A stretch of DNA of 64,000 bases. Origin: VBWE01 sp943372645. Lineage in GTDB: Bacteria > Bacteroidota > Bacteroidia > Palsa-965. The translations under genes and the position numbers were made by a program. Each line of letters starts with the position of its first letter. Within the stretch, counting starts at the first letter, position 1. The notes beneath the pieces were generated by a model that searched no databases, was not told the origin of the DNA, and saw only the letters and a program-made list of their open reading frames with translations. Shown here piece after piece: positions 8,885-16,617 of this stretch. Where the stretch lies: assembly GCA_943372645.1 (NCBI GenBank), contig CALRZN010000007.1, forward strand, positions 153,562-217,561. The letters run 5' to 3'.

Positions 8885-9139
8885 ATGGCTAAAAACACCT
8901 CGATTCTGCTCGGAGATTACTTCGACAGATTCATTAACAGCCAGGTACAGTCCGGGCGTTTTTCTTCTGCCAGTGAAGTTGTCAGGGCAGCACTTCGGTT
9001 ATATGAACAGGAGGAAAACAAACAAAAAGAACTGGTCAAGGAGTTGAAAGCCGGTGAAAAGTCTGGCATGATCGAAAATTTTGATTCGACCGATTTTTTG
9101 AAGAAACTTCAGGTAAAGCATGTGAAGGATGAGCTTTAA
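8885..9139 (+). CDS. parD: ParD-type ribbon-helix-helix antitoxin
   Basis: Product of 84 residues. The N-terminal ribbon-helix-helix (N-T-S-I-L-L-G-D-Y-F-D-R-F-I, then S-G-R-F-S-S-A-S-E-V-V-R-A-A-L-R-L) is the CopG/ParD DNA-binding fold. The C-terminal tail, charged and probably disordered when free, would wrap around the toxin. Its stop overlaps the toxin start by 11 bases, the standard order for parDE. An exact inverted repeat upstream is the likely site of autoregulation. Function by homology: neutralises ParE and represses the operon. Confidence 0.9.
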   Translation: MAKNTSILLGDYFDRFINSQVQSGRFSSASEVVRAALRLYEQEENKQKELVKELKAGEKSGMIENFDSTDFLKKLQVKHVKDEL

Positions 9140-9428
9140 GATCAGTCATAAGGCGAAAGATGACATTGAAAAAATCTGGCTTTACACCTATGAGAACTGG
9201 TCACTTGAGCAAGCAAACCGATACGTCCAATTAATTTTCGATGAAATCACATTCTTGTCAGTCAATCCAACATCAGGCAAAGACATTGGCTATATCCGGA
9301 AAAACTACAGAAGCTCAAAAGTCAAATCACATTTGATCTTTTACATGCATTCCACAAAAAAGACTTCAATTGAAATAATCAGGGTGTTGCATGAACGAAT
9401 GGATATTGAAAGCAGAATAAGTGAGTAA
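9129..9428 (+). CDS. parE: ParE/RelE superfamily toxin
   Basis: Product of 99 residues. The pattern F-K-I-S-H-K-A-K-D-D-I-E-K-I-W-L-Y-T, then W-S-L-E-Q-A-N-R-Y, N-P-T-S-G-K, and the C-terminal I-I-R-V-L-H-E-R-M-D-I is characteristic of the ParE branch of the RelE superfamily, whose studied members poison DNA gyrase. It lacks the usual RelE ribosome-dependent catalytic set. Translation is coupled to parD through the 11-base overlap. The module sits at the right end of the accessory block and would stabilise it. Confidence 0.9.
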   Translation: MSFKISHKAKDDIEKIWLYTYENWSLEQANRYVQLIFDEITFLSVNPTSGKDIGYIRKNYRSSKVKSHLIFYMHSTKKTSIEIIRVLHERMDIESRISE

Positions 9429-9456
9429 ATTGAAAGAGGCGAAAAAACTATTCCAT

Positions 9457-9487
9457 AAAAAAACGTCCTCCCGCAAAGGAGGACGTT
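9457..9487 (-). terminator. Terminator of the pnt operon
   Basis: AACGTCCTCC (9462-9471) and GGAGGACGTT (9478-9487) form a perfect 10-bp stem with a six-base loop. The A run at 9457-9463 becomes a U tract on the minus-strand transcript, so it terminates the leftward pnt operon, 25 bases past the pntB stop. It lies just after the parE stop on the other strand. Confidence 0.88.
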
Positions 9488-9512
9488 CCAATTATAATCA
9501 AATCGTTACTTC

Positions 9513-10928
9513 CTAAAGCGTCTTTAACTCTGCTACTAATTCCGTAAGCGCCTTCTTCGCATCACCAAAGAACATCGAACATTTTGGATCGTAGAACAGC
9601 AGGTTATCAATACCGGCGTAACCGGCGTTCATCGAACGTTTGTTTACGATGATGTTTTTGGCGCGGTCTACTTCCAGGATCGGCATGCCGTAAATCGGCG
9701 ATGACGGATCGCTTTTCGCGGCCGGGTTTACCACGTCGTTTGCACCTACAATAAGTACCACGTCGGTCTGGTCAAACTCGGGGTTGATGTCGTCCATCTC
9801 CACGAGTTTTTCGTAAGCCACGTTCGATTCGGCCAGCAGTACGTTCATGTGTCCGGGCATACGTCCTGCTACCGGGTGAATGGCGTATTTTACTTCCACG
9901 CCGCGTTCTTCAAGGATCATTTCCAGTTCGTGAATCACGTGCTGGGCCTGTGCTACGGCAAGGCCGTAACCCGGAACGATTACTACTTTTTTCGAGTAGT
10001 TCATCATTACCGCGAGGTCGCTTACCTGGATGTCTTTGATGGAACCGTTAACATCTGCAGTGCCGGTTGCAGCCCCGCCGCCACCGAATGCGCCGAAAAT
10101 TACGTTGCTCAGCGGGCGGTTCATGGCTTTACACATTTCGAGGGTAAGCAGCGTACCGGCCGAACCTACGAGGATACCGCCTGTAAGCATTACATAGTTA
10201 TCATACAGGAAGCCGCCGAACGCCGCAGCCAAACCGGTAAACGAGTTGAGCAGGGATATTACCACCGGCATATCTGCACCGCCAATCGGTACGGTAAACA
10301 TTACACCGTAAATAAGTGCAGCACCAAATGCGATGTAGGCATGCATCATGTTTCCGCCGCTGTACACGATGTAACCGGCATAACCGATTACAGCAATCAT
10401 TACAATGGTGTTAATGATGTTGTAAGCCGGCAGGCGGATCGGTTTGTTCATGGTGCCGTTCAGTTTCAGGTAAGCGATAATACTTCCTGAAAACGAAATG
10501 CTGCCGATTACCAGTCCGGCGATGATGGCGATGAGTGTACCCACCGATGCCGGGTGATTCGGATCGGGATGGTTGTTCATGGCATTAAGTTCGATGAGCG
10601 AGATGAGCGCCGCGCAGGCACCACCCATGCCGTTGAACATGGAAACCAGTTCGGGCATTTTGGTCATCTGTACTTTTTTGGCGGTCATCCAGCCGATTAC
10701 CGTTCCGAGGCCGATGGCGCCGACGATGAGTCCGTAGATGAGTCCGCTTACGCCTTTGCCGTCGCCGCGTTCGAGCAGGAAAATGGTGCCGAGGATAGCG
10801 ATGGTCATGCCGACTGCACCGATGAGGTTACCGCGGCGGGCTGTTTTTGCATTCCCCATCATTTTCAGTCCGATGATGAAAGTAACGGAACCGATGAGGT
10901 AACAGATTTCTAATAAATGGTGTTTCAT
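9513..10928 (-). CDS. pntB: NAD(P) transhydrogenase subunit beta
   Basis: Product of 471 residues, normal for PntB. The N-terminal two thirds holds about nine membrane helices that form part of the proton channel (domain II). The C-terminal NADP(H)-binding domain III is recognisable from V-I-V-P-G-Y-G-L-A-V-A-Q-A-Q-H, G-A-N-D-V-V-N-P-A-A and K-R-S-M-N-A-G-Y-A-G. With the two alpha subunits upstream it forms the inner-membrane enzyme that couples hydride transfer from NADH to NADP+ to proton entry, supplying NADPH. It is the last gene of a three-gene leftward operon; 27 bases separate it from the preceding gene. Confidence 0.95.
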   Translation of the reverse strand: MKHHLLEICYLIGSVTFIIGLKMMGNAKTARRGNLIGAVGMTIAILGTIFLLERGDGKGVSGLIYGLIVGAIGLGTVIGWMTAKKVQMTKMPELVSMFNGMGGACAALISLIELNAMNNHPDPNHPASVGTLIAIIAGLVIGSISFSGSIIAYLKLNGTMNKPIRLPAYNIINTIVMIAVIGYAGYIVYSGGNMMHAYIAFGAALIYGVMFTVPIGGADMPVVISLLNSFTGLAAAFGGFLYDNYVMLTGGILVGSAGTLLTLEMCKAMNRPLSNVIFGAFGGGGAATGTADVNGSIKDIQVSDLAVMMNYSKKVVIVPGYGLAVAQAQHVIHELEMILEERGVEVKYAIHPVAGRMPGHMNVLLAESNVAYEKLVEMDDINPEFDQTDVVLIVGANDVVNPAAKSDPSSPIYGMPILEVDRAKNIIVNKRSMNAGYAGIDNLLFYDPKCSMFFGDAKKALTELVAELKTL

Positions 10929-10955
10929 AAAAAACGAAACTGGTATTGGTGTGAA

Positions 10956-11264
10956 TTATTTTTTCTTTTTAAACATTTCGAGCATGCGGTCCGTTACCAC
11001 GAAACCACCCACCACGTTCAGCGTTCCGAGCAGCACGGCCAGGAAACCGAGAATGAGTGCCAGGATGTTTTCCGGATCCACATTCATCATTACGTGAATG
11101 GCGCCTACGATAACCACACCGTGAATAGCGTTGGCACCTGACATGAGCGGCGTGTGCAGTACGGTTGGTACGCCGCCGATAACTTCCACACCTACGAAAA
11201 TGGAGAGGATAATGAAGTAGATCATCTCCCGGTGTGCGCTGAAAAATTCTAAAAACTGATCCAT
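10956..11264 (-). CDS. pntA2: NAD(P) transhydrogenase alpha subunit, membrane part (PntA2)
   Basis: Product of 102 residues with about three membrane helices; the signature G-G-V-P-T-V-L-H-T-P-L-M-S-G-A-N-A-I-H-G is the conserved domain II segment that in E. coli is fused to the C-terminus of PntA. As in Rhodospirillum rubrum, the alpha subunit is split here into a soluble NAD-binding protein and this membrane piece. It ends in K-K-K-K. It follows pntA1 by 15 bases and is surely co-transcribed. Confidence 0.93.
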   Translation of the reverse strand: MDQFLEFFSAHREMIYFIILSIFVGVEVIGGVPTVLHTPLMSGANAIHGVVIVGAIHVMMNVDPENILALILGFLAVLLGTLNVVGGFVVTDRMLEMFKKKK

Positions 11265-11279
11265 AGTCTATTTAACAGG

Positions 11280-12404
11280 TTAAGCGTTTACAGGTTTGGC
11301 AACGGAAGGATGAACGGCGGTTCCATTGTGAACAATGAGTGAACCTTTGGTAATTTCTTCCTCCATTTCCCACTTGAATTTGTCTTTATCGGCCAGGTGA
11401 AGCAGGAATGCTTCCACGTTTTTGGCGTACAGGTCGCTGGCGTTCATGGGTAACAGGGCGGGAATATTGCCTTCGCCGATGATGGTTACGCCGTTGCTGT
11501 TTACCGTTTTGTTGAGCTCGCTGCCCACCACGTTTCCACCCTGTTCTACGGCCATGTCAACGATTACAGAACCGTTGCGCATGCTTTTTACCATGTCGGC
11601 AGTAACGAGTACCGGTGCTTTGCGGCCCGGGATGAGTGCGGTGGTGATAACGATGTCGGCTTCTTTAACGTGTTTGGCCACCAGTTCCTGCTGCATTTTG
11701 AGGAACTCGTCGGAAACGCCTTTTACGTAACCGCCTTCAATTTTGATGGAGGCATCGCCTTTTACTTCGATGAATTTGCCGCCGAGTGATTCCACCTGTT
11801 CTTTGGTTTCGGGGCGGATATCGGTAACTTCTACCACGGCGCCGAGGCGTTTGGCGGTAGCGATGGCCTGCAGACCAGCCACACCGGCACCGAAGATCAC
11901 CACTTTTGACGGGCGGATGGTTCCGGCCGCGGTGGTCATCATGGGCAGGATTTTGCCGATGGTATCAGCAGCCAGCAGTACGGCTTTGTAACCGGCCAGG
12001 TTGGCCTGCGACGAAAGCGCGTCCATTTTCTGGGCGCGGGAAATACGCGGCACGGCATCCATGGAGAACGCGGAGATACCGGCTTTGCAGCAGGCTTCTA
12101 CGAGTGCGGCGTTGGTGGCGGCCCACATAAATGAAATGAGGATGGAACCGCTTTTCATCAGCGCGGCTTCTTCGGCCGTGGGCGGATTTACTTTGAGCAC
12201 CACCTCGCAGCCGAAAGCGGCTTTGGTGTCGCCCACCTGTGCGCCTGCGGCGGTGTAGGTTTCGTCGGAATAGAAGGCACCGTTGCCGGCACCGCTTTCC
12301 ACCACTACTTCAAAGCCTTTTTTGATGAGGCTTTTGATCACATCGGGCGTAAGTGCTACGCGGTTTTCTTTGAATTTCGTCTCTTTCGGAACTCCAAGCT
12401 TCAT
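11280..12404 (-). CDS. pntA1: NAD(P) transhydrogenase alpha subunit, soluble NAD-binding part (PntA1)
   Basis: Product of 374 residues, equivalent to domain I only. It begins G-V-P-K-E-T-K-F-K-E-N-R-V-A-L-T-P, shared with alanine dehydrogenases, and contains the Rossmann nucleotide-binding motif G-A-G-V-A-G-L-Q-A-I-A-T-A (about 170-183) followed by D-I-R-P-E-T-K-E-Q. Close to the end is G-N-I-P-A-L-L-P-M-N-A-S. It binds NAD(H) on the cytoplasmic side and hands hydride to PntB. First gene of the pnt operon; the upstream 290 bases hold its control region. Confidence 0.94.
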   Translation of the reverse strand: MKLGVPKETKFKENRVALTPDVIKSLIKKGFEVVVESGAGNGAFYSDETYTAAGAQVGDTKAAFGCEVVLKVNPPTAEEAALMKSGSILISFMWAATNAALVEACCKAGISAFSMDAVPRISRAQKMDALSSQANLAGYKAVLLAADTIGKILPMMTTAAGTIRPSKVVIFGAGVAGLQAIATAKRLGAVVEVTDIRPETKEQVESLGGKFIEVKGDASIKIEGGYVKGVSDEFLKMQQELVAKHVKEADIVITTALIPGRKAPVLVTADMVKSMRNGSVIVDMAVEQGGNVVGSELNKTVNSNGVTIIGEGNIPALLPMNASDLYAKNVEAFLLHLADKDKFKWEMEEEITKGSLIVHNGTAVHPSVAKPVNA

Positions 12405-12605
12405 GTTGCGTCAGTTTTCGGGTAAAACGCCTTTTTTTTAAGGCAGGGCGAAAGTACGAAATAATACAGAAATGCCCAAAGCAAACCGCCGGAAGCCCCG
12501 AAGCCGCAATGAATGGGGGTTTGGGGGCGACGAAAGGGACTAACAGGTAGTTCGCAGTGGGGAGTGTTTACGTAAAAACCAGTTCTTTATTCTGAACAAC
12601 GGGCA

Positions 12606-12638
12606 GACTGCAAACTGCCTGACTGCCGACTGCAAACT
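12606..12638. repeat. Short direct repeats in the gap upstream of pntA1
   Basis: GACTGCAAACT occurs at 12606-12616 and again at 12628-12638, separated by a related GCCTGACTGCC segment, giving a run of CTGC-containing words. The 293-base gap 12405-12697 otherwise contains no open frame. Similar low-complexity CTGC strings occur between genes in Bacteroidota, but no function is known to me. Confidence 0.5.
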
Positions 12639-12697
12639 CCTTACAGGAGTTATTTTGCAATAACAACATTTTGATTGCAGTCTATTTTATATGTACA

Positions 12698-13603
12698 TTA
12701 TTTAACCAGTTTCTTCGCCCGGTCGGGATAATCGGTAATCAAACCATCCACGCCCAGTTTCACCAGGCGGCGCATTTCCGCGGTATCGTTTACGGTATAT
12801 GGATGCACTTCGATTCCTGCAGCATGTGCTTCATCGAGCAGATTTTTTGTTACCTGTTTGTAATTCGGATTGTACATGAACGGCGTGAAGCCTAATTTTT
12901 TCACCTTGCTTTTCAGCGAAGCCGGTCCCATGGTTAAAATACCGTAACGCAATGTGGAATCGAGTTCGTGCATTTCCTCCAGCACCCGCAAATCAAACGA
13001 TTGCACAAAAACACGTTTACCCACTTTGGCCGATTTGATGACTTCATACACCATGCGCGCAAACGGAGCCGGTTTCGGATGATACCGTTTATCGCCCGGT
13101 TTCAGGCATTTGATCTCTACGTTATAAGTCATCGGCGGCAGGCCGTTTTTCTTCGTGTAGTTGTCCATTTCGCGGAATACGTCCTTCAGTAATGGTTTGA
13201 TGGCTGCTACCTTCTGCTGTTTCGGGAAATCGGGATGGCCGCGTTTGCCGCAATCGAACCGGGCGATTTCGGCGTAGTTCATTTCGTACAGGTTGTATTT
13301 TGTGCGTCCGTTTTTCACGGCTTTGCCGTCGGGCGTGCTGCAGATGTTGTCGTGCATCCACGGTTCGTGCGACACCACCACCTGGCTGTCGTTGGAAATG
13401 ACTACGTCCAGTTCAATAATGGTGATCCCGGAATCGGCGGCAGCTTTAAACGCGGCCAGCGTGTTTTCCGGCAGCAGCCCGCGGAAACCACGGTGCCCGT
13501 GAATGGCCACCGGCTTTGCAGCAGGTGCAAGGGTTTGTTTTGACATACGGCAGGATCCTGTTGCGATAAAAATAAGAAGGAAAAACGCAGCGGTGAATTT
13601 CAC
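12698..13603 (-). CDS. Glycerophosphodiester phosphodiesterase family lipoprotein
   Basis: Product of 301 residues with a lipoprotein signal ending I-A-T-G-S-C18. The GDPD TIM barrel shows all key motifs: H35-G-H37-R-G, P-E-N-T (45-48), E64-L-D66-V-V, S-H79-E, then V-E-I-K in mid-barrel and the late G-V-D-G-L-I-T-D-Y-P. These provide the divalent metal site and general acid-base histidines for cleaving glycerophosphodiesters to glycerol-3-phosphate and an alcohol. Expected location is the periplasmic face of a membrane. Single gene on the minus strand; substrate range cannot be told from sequence. Confidence 0.92.
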   Translation of the reverse strand: MKFTAAFFLLIFIATGSCRMSKQTLAPAAKPVAIHGHRGFRGLLPENTLAAFKAAADSGITIIELDVVISNDSQVVVSHEPWMHDNICSTPDGKAVKNGRTKYNLYEMNYAEIARFDCGKRGHPDFPKQQKVAAIKPLLKDVFREMDNYTKKNGLPPMTYNVEIKCLKPGDKRYHPKPAPFARMVYEVIKSAKVGKRVFVQSFDLRVLEEMHELDSTLRYGILTMGPASLKSKVKKLGFTPFMYNPNYKQVTKNLLDEAHAAGIEVHPYTVNDTAEMRRLVKLGVDGLITDYPDRAKKLVK

Positions 13604-13720
13604 GGGATAAAGATAGTCAGGAATGCATCCCGAAAAAAAATTACCCCCCCGTGTAACTTTCTGTAACGCTTCCCGGTCTTATGCATGAATTTAAACCAAA
13701 CATCTCCAAAACACACTACC

Positions 13721-14062
13721 ATGAAAGCGTTCATCCTCGCCCTGTTTTTCACTGTTACTGCAGCCGCCAGCGGTTTTGCCGCCAATGTAAAACGCAGCAA
13801 CGACAACAACGACCTTGTGCGGGTCATCCAGAAACAACTGCACTTCACACAGCAGGTTCGTAAAAAAGCGAAAAACGCCACAGCCATTGTAACCTTTGTT
13901 GTAAACGACAACGGACAGATTGAAATCCGCGAAATTACCAGTGAAAATACGCTGCTGAAAGAAGACATCATCCGCCAGCTGCAGGCCATGCCGATTTCGA
14001 AAACGCCGGTATTTACCAACACACCGTACACCCTCAAAATTGCGCTGAAAAGCGAAATCTGA
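13721..14062 (+). CDS. Small secreted protein with a possible TonB C-terminal-like fold
   Basis: I start this at ATG 13721, giving a 113-residue protein with a clean signal peptide (M-K-A-F-I-L-A-L-F-F…A-S-G-F-A-A); an upstream in-frame ATG at 13685 would add 12 residues ahead of the signal. The mature part has A-I-V-T-F-V-V-N-D-N-G-Q-I-E-I followed by a helix and L-Q-A-M-P, a pattern seen in TonB C-terminal and related small periplasmic domains. There is no N-terminal membrane anchor and no proline-rich linker, so it is not a standard TonB. Function unknown. It is divergent from the GDPD gene and 34 bases upstream of the SGNH hydrolase gene. Confidence 0.65.
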   Translation: MKAFILALFFTVTAAASGFAANVKRSNDNNDLVRVIQKQLHFTQQVRKKAKNATAIVTFVVNDNGQIEIREITSENTLLKEDIIRQLQAMPISKTPVFTNTPYTLKIALKSEI

Positions 14063-14096
14063 GAACCGCTGAACGCGCTGTTTCGTATGTTGCATT

Positions 14097-14777
14097 ATGC
14101 AACTGCTGAAATCGCTTCTCGTTATCCTCCCGCTGCTTCCCCTCGCCTGCTCGTCGGGAAAAACAGCCGCTGATAAATCCATCCGTTACGTGGCCCTCGG
14201 CGATTCATACACCATTTGCCAGGGCGCAACCGAAAATGAATCGTGGCCGGTTATTTTATCACGCCACTTAACTGAAAAAGGAATACCGGTTACGCTTGTC
14301 GCAAATCCGTCGCGGACCGGTTACACCACCCGAAATCTCATACAAAAAGAACTGCCGGTATTCGATGCGTCGGATGCCGGCTTTGTTACGTTATGCATTG
14401 GCGTAAACGATTGGGTGCAGGGCAGCGATTCGGCGGCGTTTCATAAAAACCTCATAACCATTCTCGATCATGTGCAGCAGCAACTGAAGATCAAAACCCG
14501 GGTGCTGCTGCTTACCATTCCCGATTTCAGCGTAACGCCCGGCGGAAAACAATTCGGTTCGCCCGACGAAATTAAAAAGGGGCTGCAGGCATTTAACCGC
14601 ATTATTGTAAAGGAAGCATTAAAGCGCAAACTGCCTTGTGTGGATCTGTATCCTGTTTCGCTGGATATGGAAAACAAACCCGAACTGGTGGCGGCAGATG
14701 GGTTGCATCCTTCGGCGATGGAATACGCTATCTGGGAAACATTGATTCTGCCCGAAGCGGAAAAAATGCTGCGCTGA
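14097..14777 (+). CDS. SGNH/GDSL-type esterase lipoprotein
   Basis: Product of 226 residues. A lipoprotein signal (L-P-L-A-C18-S-S-G) precedes the SGNH hydrolase core: block I G-D-S37-Y-T carries the catalytic Ser, block III is G-V-N-D-W, and block V is D201-G-L-H204-P-S with the catalytic Asp and His. Such enzymes act as lipases, esterases or acyl-group hydrolases in the periplasm; the substrate cannot be assigned. The order of blocks and the length are typical. Confidence 0.9.
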   Translation: MQLLKSLLVILPLLPLACSSGKTAADKSIRYVALGDSYTICQGATENESWPVILSRHLTEKGIPVTLVANPSRTGYTTRNLIQKELPVFDASDAGFVTLCIGVNDWVQGSDSAAFHKNLITILDHVQQQLKIKTRVLLLTIPDFSVTPGGKQFGSPDEIKKGLQAFNRIIVKEALKRKLPCVDLYPVSLDMENKPELVAADGLHPSAMEYAIWETLILPEAEKMLR

Positions 14778-14792
14778 ACAGTTCCTGTTGTT

Positions 14793-14800
14793 TACCTTTG
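14793..14800 (+). promoter_or_regulatory. Perfect -7 box in front of the cysteine-cluster gene
   Basis: TACCTTTG matches the Bacteroidota -7 consensus TAnnTTTG exactly and ends four bases before the ATG at 14805, which predicts an almost leaderless message. No convincing TTG box at the right distance upstream was found. Confidence 0.5.
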
Positions 14801-14804
14801 CGCC

Positions 14805-15299
14805 ATGAACCTGGACGAATTTCAGCAGCAGGCCAACGCGGCCGCACCCGAAAACAAAAAACTGTTTGCGAAGCTGAAGCGCACCAAACCGAAAGACCTC
14901 GATAAACACGCGCACCAGTTTCACGACGAAGCGTTTGAGCACATTGACTGCCTGAAGTGCGCCAATTGCTGCAAAACCACGAGTCCGATTTTTTACCAGA
15001 AAGACATTGAGCGCGCCGCCCAGCACGTGCGCATGAAACCCGGGGATTTTCTACAGAAATATTTGTACATGGACGAAGACGGCGACTTTGTGCTGCACAG
15101 CGCGCCCTGCCCGTTTCTCGACAGCGAAAATTATTGTATGATTTACGAAAGCCGCCCCACGGCCTGCCGCGAATACCCGCACACCAACCGCAAAAAAGTG
15201 TTCCAGGTAATTGACATCACGGAGAAAAACGCGCTCATCTGCCCGGCTGTTTTTGAAATTACCGAACGCCTCAAAACAGTCTATCTGCCTAAGGCGTAA
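14805..15299 (+). CDS. YkgJ-type cysteine cluster protein
   Basis: Product of 164 residues. It has C49-L-K-C52-A-N-C55-C56-K, then P-C-P-F-L-D…Y-C-M-I-Y-E-S-R-P-T-A-C-R-E-Y-P and a later C-P-A-V-F, the zinc- or iron-sulfur-binding cysteine pattern of the YkgJ/UPF0153 family. Cytoplasmic; the family has no firmly established function. The stop codon TAA (15297-15299) directly abuts the stop of the convergent GNAT gene, leaving no spacer. Confidence 0.9.
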   Translation: MNLDEFQQQANAAAPENKKLFAKLKRTKPKDLDKHAHQFHDEAFEHIDCLKCANCCKTTSPIFYQKDIERAAQHVRMKPGDFLQKYLYMDEDGDFVLHSAPCPFLDSENYCMIYESRPTACREYPHTNRKKVFQVIDITEKNALICPAVFEITERLKTVYLPKA

Positions 15300-15854
15300 T
15301 TACGGGTTTTGATTCGTACGCTGCACCCAGTTCACTTTGGTGATGCAATACACAAAATTTGTTTTCGGAGTTTCGCCGTAATACGTTACTTCCTGCTCAC
15401 CCACTTTTTCAGCACCGAGTCGTTCGATGGCTTTCTGCGAACGGATATTCAGTGCACCGATGTGAAAATAAACCCGAACCATAAACCGGAAGGCATAATT
15501 CAGCATCAGCGTTTTCAGTTCCCGGTTATAGGTGGTGCCCCAACAGCTGCGCGCGAGAAAGGTATAACCGATAAGAATGGACGAATCATCCGGATTAAAA
15601 TCATAAAACCTGGTGCTGCCGATGACTTCACCGGTATCTTTTTTCAGCACCAGGTATGCACCGCCTGATTGCAGTGCGCCTTCGAAAAAGGTTTGGAATA
15701 CCTCGCGTTTATACCGGTCTTTGTTCGGGTGCTGCTCCCAGATAAGCGGATCGCTGGCCACGGCATACAGTTTTTCGAAATCGGTTTCCTGCAGCGGTTG
15801 CAGTATAATCCGTTCGCCGGAAAGGTGGGGTTGTGATTCAAAACGTACAGGCAT
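15300..15854 (-). CDS. GNAT family N-acetyltransferase (RimJ/RimL type)
   Basis: Product of 184 residues. The opening (L-S-G-E-R-I-I-L-Q-P-L-Q-E-T-D-F-E-K-L), the central G-S-T-R-F-Y-D and I-G-Y-T-F-L-A-R-S-C-W-G-T…Y-N-R-E-L-K, and N-I-R-S-Q-K-A-I-E-R-L-G-A are the GNAT acetyl-CoA-binding core of the RimJ/RimL-like branch. It would transfer acetyl to an amine, either a small molecule or a protein N-terminus; which one is unknown. Convergent with the YkgJ gene with zero spacing. Confidence 0.88.
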   Translation of the reverse strand: MPVRFESQPHLSGERIILQPLQETDFEKLYAVASDPLIWEQHPNKDRYKREVFQTFFEGALQSGGAYLVLKKDTGEVIGSTRFYDFNPDDSSILIGYTFLARSCWGTTYNRELKTLMLNYAFRFMVRVYFHIGALNIRSQKAIERLGAEKVGEQEVTYYGETPKTNFVYCITKVNWVQRTNQNP

Positions 15855-15996
15855 TTGCTGTGGTGCTGATTCACTGCAAAGCTAATGAAACGAATGCGAA
15901 TACCAGTTTTTTTTCCGTTTGCATGTACTGCACACCACTCCTGTATTTTTACATAAACGGTTCTGCTGCATGGAGTAGTTTTAATAAAACAGCACC

Positions 15997-16524
15997 ATGT
16001 CCACACGAAAAGAATTTTTACGCAATTGCCTCATCGGCACCACCGGCATTGTATTGCTTCCGCAACTCCTCCAGGCAAAAGAGGATCCGAAACCGGCCCC
16101 GCTTGACGCGGAACTGGTAAAGGATTTTGTCGCGAAAGCACACAAGGATACCGAAACGGAAACCGTGAAAGAACTGCTGAAAAAATATCCGACCCTGCTG
16201 AATGCATCGTGGGACTGGGGCGGCGGCGATTTTGAAACAGCGCTTGGTGCAGCCAGTCATACCGGGAATAGTGCTGTTGTGAATCACTTAGTCGAAAACG
16301 GCGCACAGTTGAATTTCCTCACGCTGTGTGTGCTCGGAAAAACAGAACTTGTAAAAAACCTGCTTACGGCCATGCCGGGGTTGTTGAACATGGTAGGTCC
16401 GCACGGCTTTACGCCCCTGCACCATGCAAACAAGGGCGGCGAAAATGCACTGGAAGTTAAAAAGCTGCTCGAGTCGCTTGGCGCCAAAGAAACCCGCATA
16501 AAGCTGGTTTTTCCGAAACCCTGA
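15997..16524 (+). CDS. Ankyrin-repeat protein with N-terminal export signal
   Basis: Product of 175 residues. The N-terminus S-T-R-K-E-F-L-R-N-C-L-I-G-T-T-G-I-V-L-L-P looks like a Tat-style substrate leader without the full twin arginine, or a membrane anchor. Two to three ankyrin-like units follow: E-T-A-L-G-A-A-S-H-T-G-N-S-A-V-V-N-H-L-V-E-N-G-A and a final H-G-F-T-P-L-H-H-A-N-K-G-G…K-L-L-E-S-L-G-A. Probably a protein-binding scaffold in the periplasm; partner unknown. It is followed by its own gap before the large propeller gene. Confidence 0.8.
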   Translation: MSTRKEFLRNCLIGTTGIVLLPQLLQAKEDPKPAPLDAELVKDFVAKAHKDTETETVKELLKKYPTLLNASWDWGGGDFETALGAASHTGNSAVVNHLVENGAQLNFLTLCVLGKTELVKNLLTAMPGLLNMVGPHGFTPLHHANKGGENALEVKKLLESLGAKETRIKLVFPKP

Positions 16525-16617
16525 TGCTGCATTTTTATCCGGACTGATATCACCGTCCGCACCGGCAATTCCTGCAAGCCGCGGGATGTTGTATATTCGT
16601 GTAAAGAAAACTGCTAC

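Noticed and set aside
12635..12651. Hairpin AACTCC-TTACA-GGAGTT as terminator of the GDPD gene
   Set aside because: The stem is only six pairs and no T run follows on the minus strand.
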